Assembly (NCBI GenBank): GCA_964527925.1
Contig: CAZGQO010000013.1
Span: 4,780-68,779 of the forward strand
Reading direction: 5' to 3'
Length of the DNA stretch: 64,000 nt
From: Ch128b sp964527925
GTDB lineage: Bacteria > Bacteroidota > Ignavibacteria > Ch128b
In this document: piece after piece, positions 63,850 to 64,000 of the stretch
Layout of the letters: every line of letters starts with the position of its first letter
Numbering within the stretch: position 1 is the stretch's first letter
Made by a program: the position numbers and the translations under genes
The notes under the pieces: model-generated
The model's database searches: none
The model's input: only the letters and a program-made list of their open reading frames with translations
What the model was told of the DNA's origin: nothing

Positions 63850-64000
63850 AAACAATTTAATAAGATTAGAAAGAAAAAAAAATAAGTTCTGAATTCTTGT
63901 GAACTCTCAAAATTTATAGATTGTAATAGAAAAAATTTAAAAAGTTTCAAATTAGGAAGAGTTATCTTTGAAAGTTGTGTAAAAATATAAATTTTGAAAA

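Overview
The window is an AT-rich chromosome segment from a Gram-negative bacterium of the FCB group, most likely an Ignavibacteriota (Ignavibacteriales) relative. This is inferred from four things. A type IX secretion C-terminal sorting domain with a YPNPFNPST signature ends a subtilase (43739-46609). There is an LpxC-FabZ fusion and a complete uppS-bamA-skp-skp-lpxD-lpxC/fabZ-lpxA envelope operon. OmpA proteins carry thrombospondin type 3 repeats. Outer-membrane barrels are numerous. No rRNA, tRNA, CRISPR array, insertion sequence or phage gene was recognised, and the genes are dense with many ATGA-type overlaps.

Layout. 1-432 is the 3' end of icd. 495-7526 (minus) is a lon-msrC-dnaX-pullulanase string. 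7684-11058 holds a luciferase-like oxidoreductase, a thioesterase with a predicted heavy-metal exporter, and an unknown barrel. 11139-19892 (minus) has a GH3/beta-lactamase fusion, recQ, glycogen synthase and the nickel-pincer cofactor genes larB and larE. 20130-26060 (plus) has a YgjP-type peptidase, a BatA/VWA protein, hflX, and a solitary DNA methyltransferase translationally coupled to a 2H phosphoesterase. 26258-32145 (minus) has a geranylgeranyl-reductase-like flavoprotein with its ferredoxin, a PAS histidine kinase, and a lamin-tail/porin/DUF4956 cluster, with palindromic dispersed repeats in the gaps. 32436-40994 (plus) has a metallophosphoesterase, a four-gene overlapping cluster with a TonB-receptor-like barrel, ppiD and an RsmB/F methyltransferase. 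40998-46609 has a Tat-exported metallo-beta-lactamase-fold enzyme, an EamA transporter, a barrel and the T9SS subtilase. 46941-50512 (minus) is a triad of related barrel proteins, two with TSP3 and OmpA domains. 50657-54406 (minus) is a tightly coupled four-gene cluster of two D-Ala-D-Ala-ligase-like ATP-grasp enzymes, a GNAT and a lysine 2,3-aminomutase. 54649-63821 (minus) is the envelope operon ending in lipM-like and panB genes.

How the genes work together. Pullulanase and GlgA point to alpha-glucan metabolism. UppS, BamA, the Skp pair and LpxA/C/D join peptidoglycan lipid carrier supply, outer-membrane protein assembly and lipid A synthesis in one transcript. PpiD and the OmpA triad add to envelope assembly.

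The most unusual locus is the ATP-grasp/GNAT/KamA cluster. It looks like a small pathway that makes and ligates or acetylates beta-lysine. Its first gene has an open frame about 110 codons longer than its first ATG allows, with a strong promoter upstream, which suggests an ATT start or a lesion near the 5' end.

Ordinary sigma70-like promoters can be seen before several operons. TTG starts with good Shine-Dalgarno sequences occur at lon and uppS.
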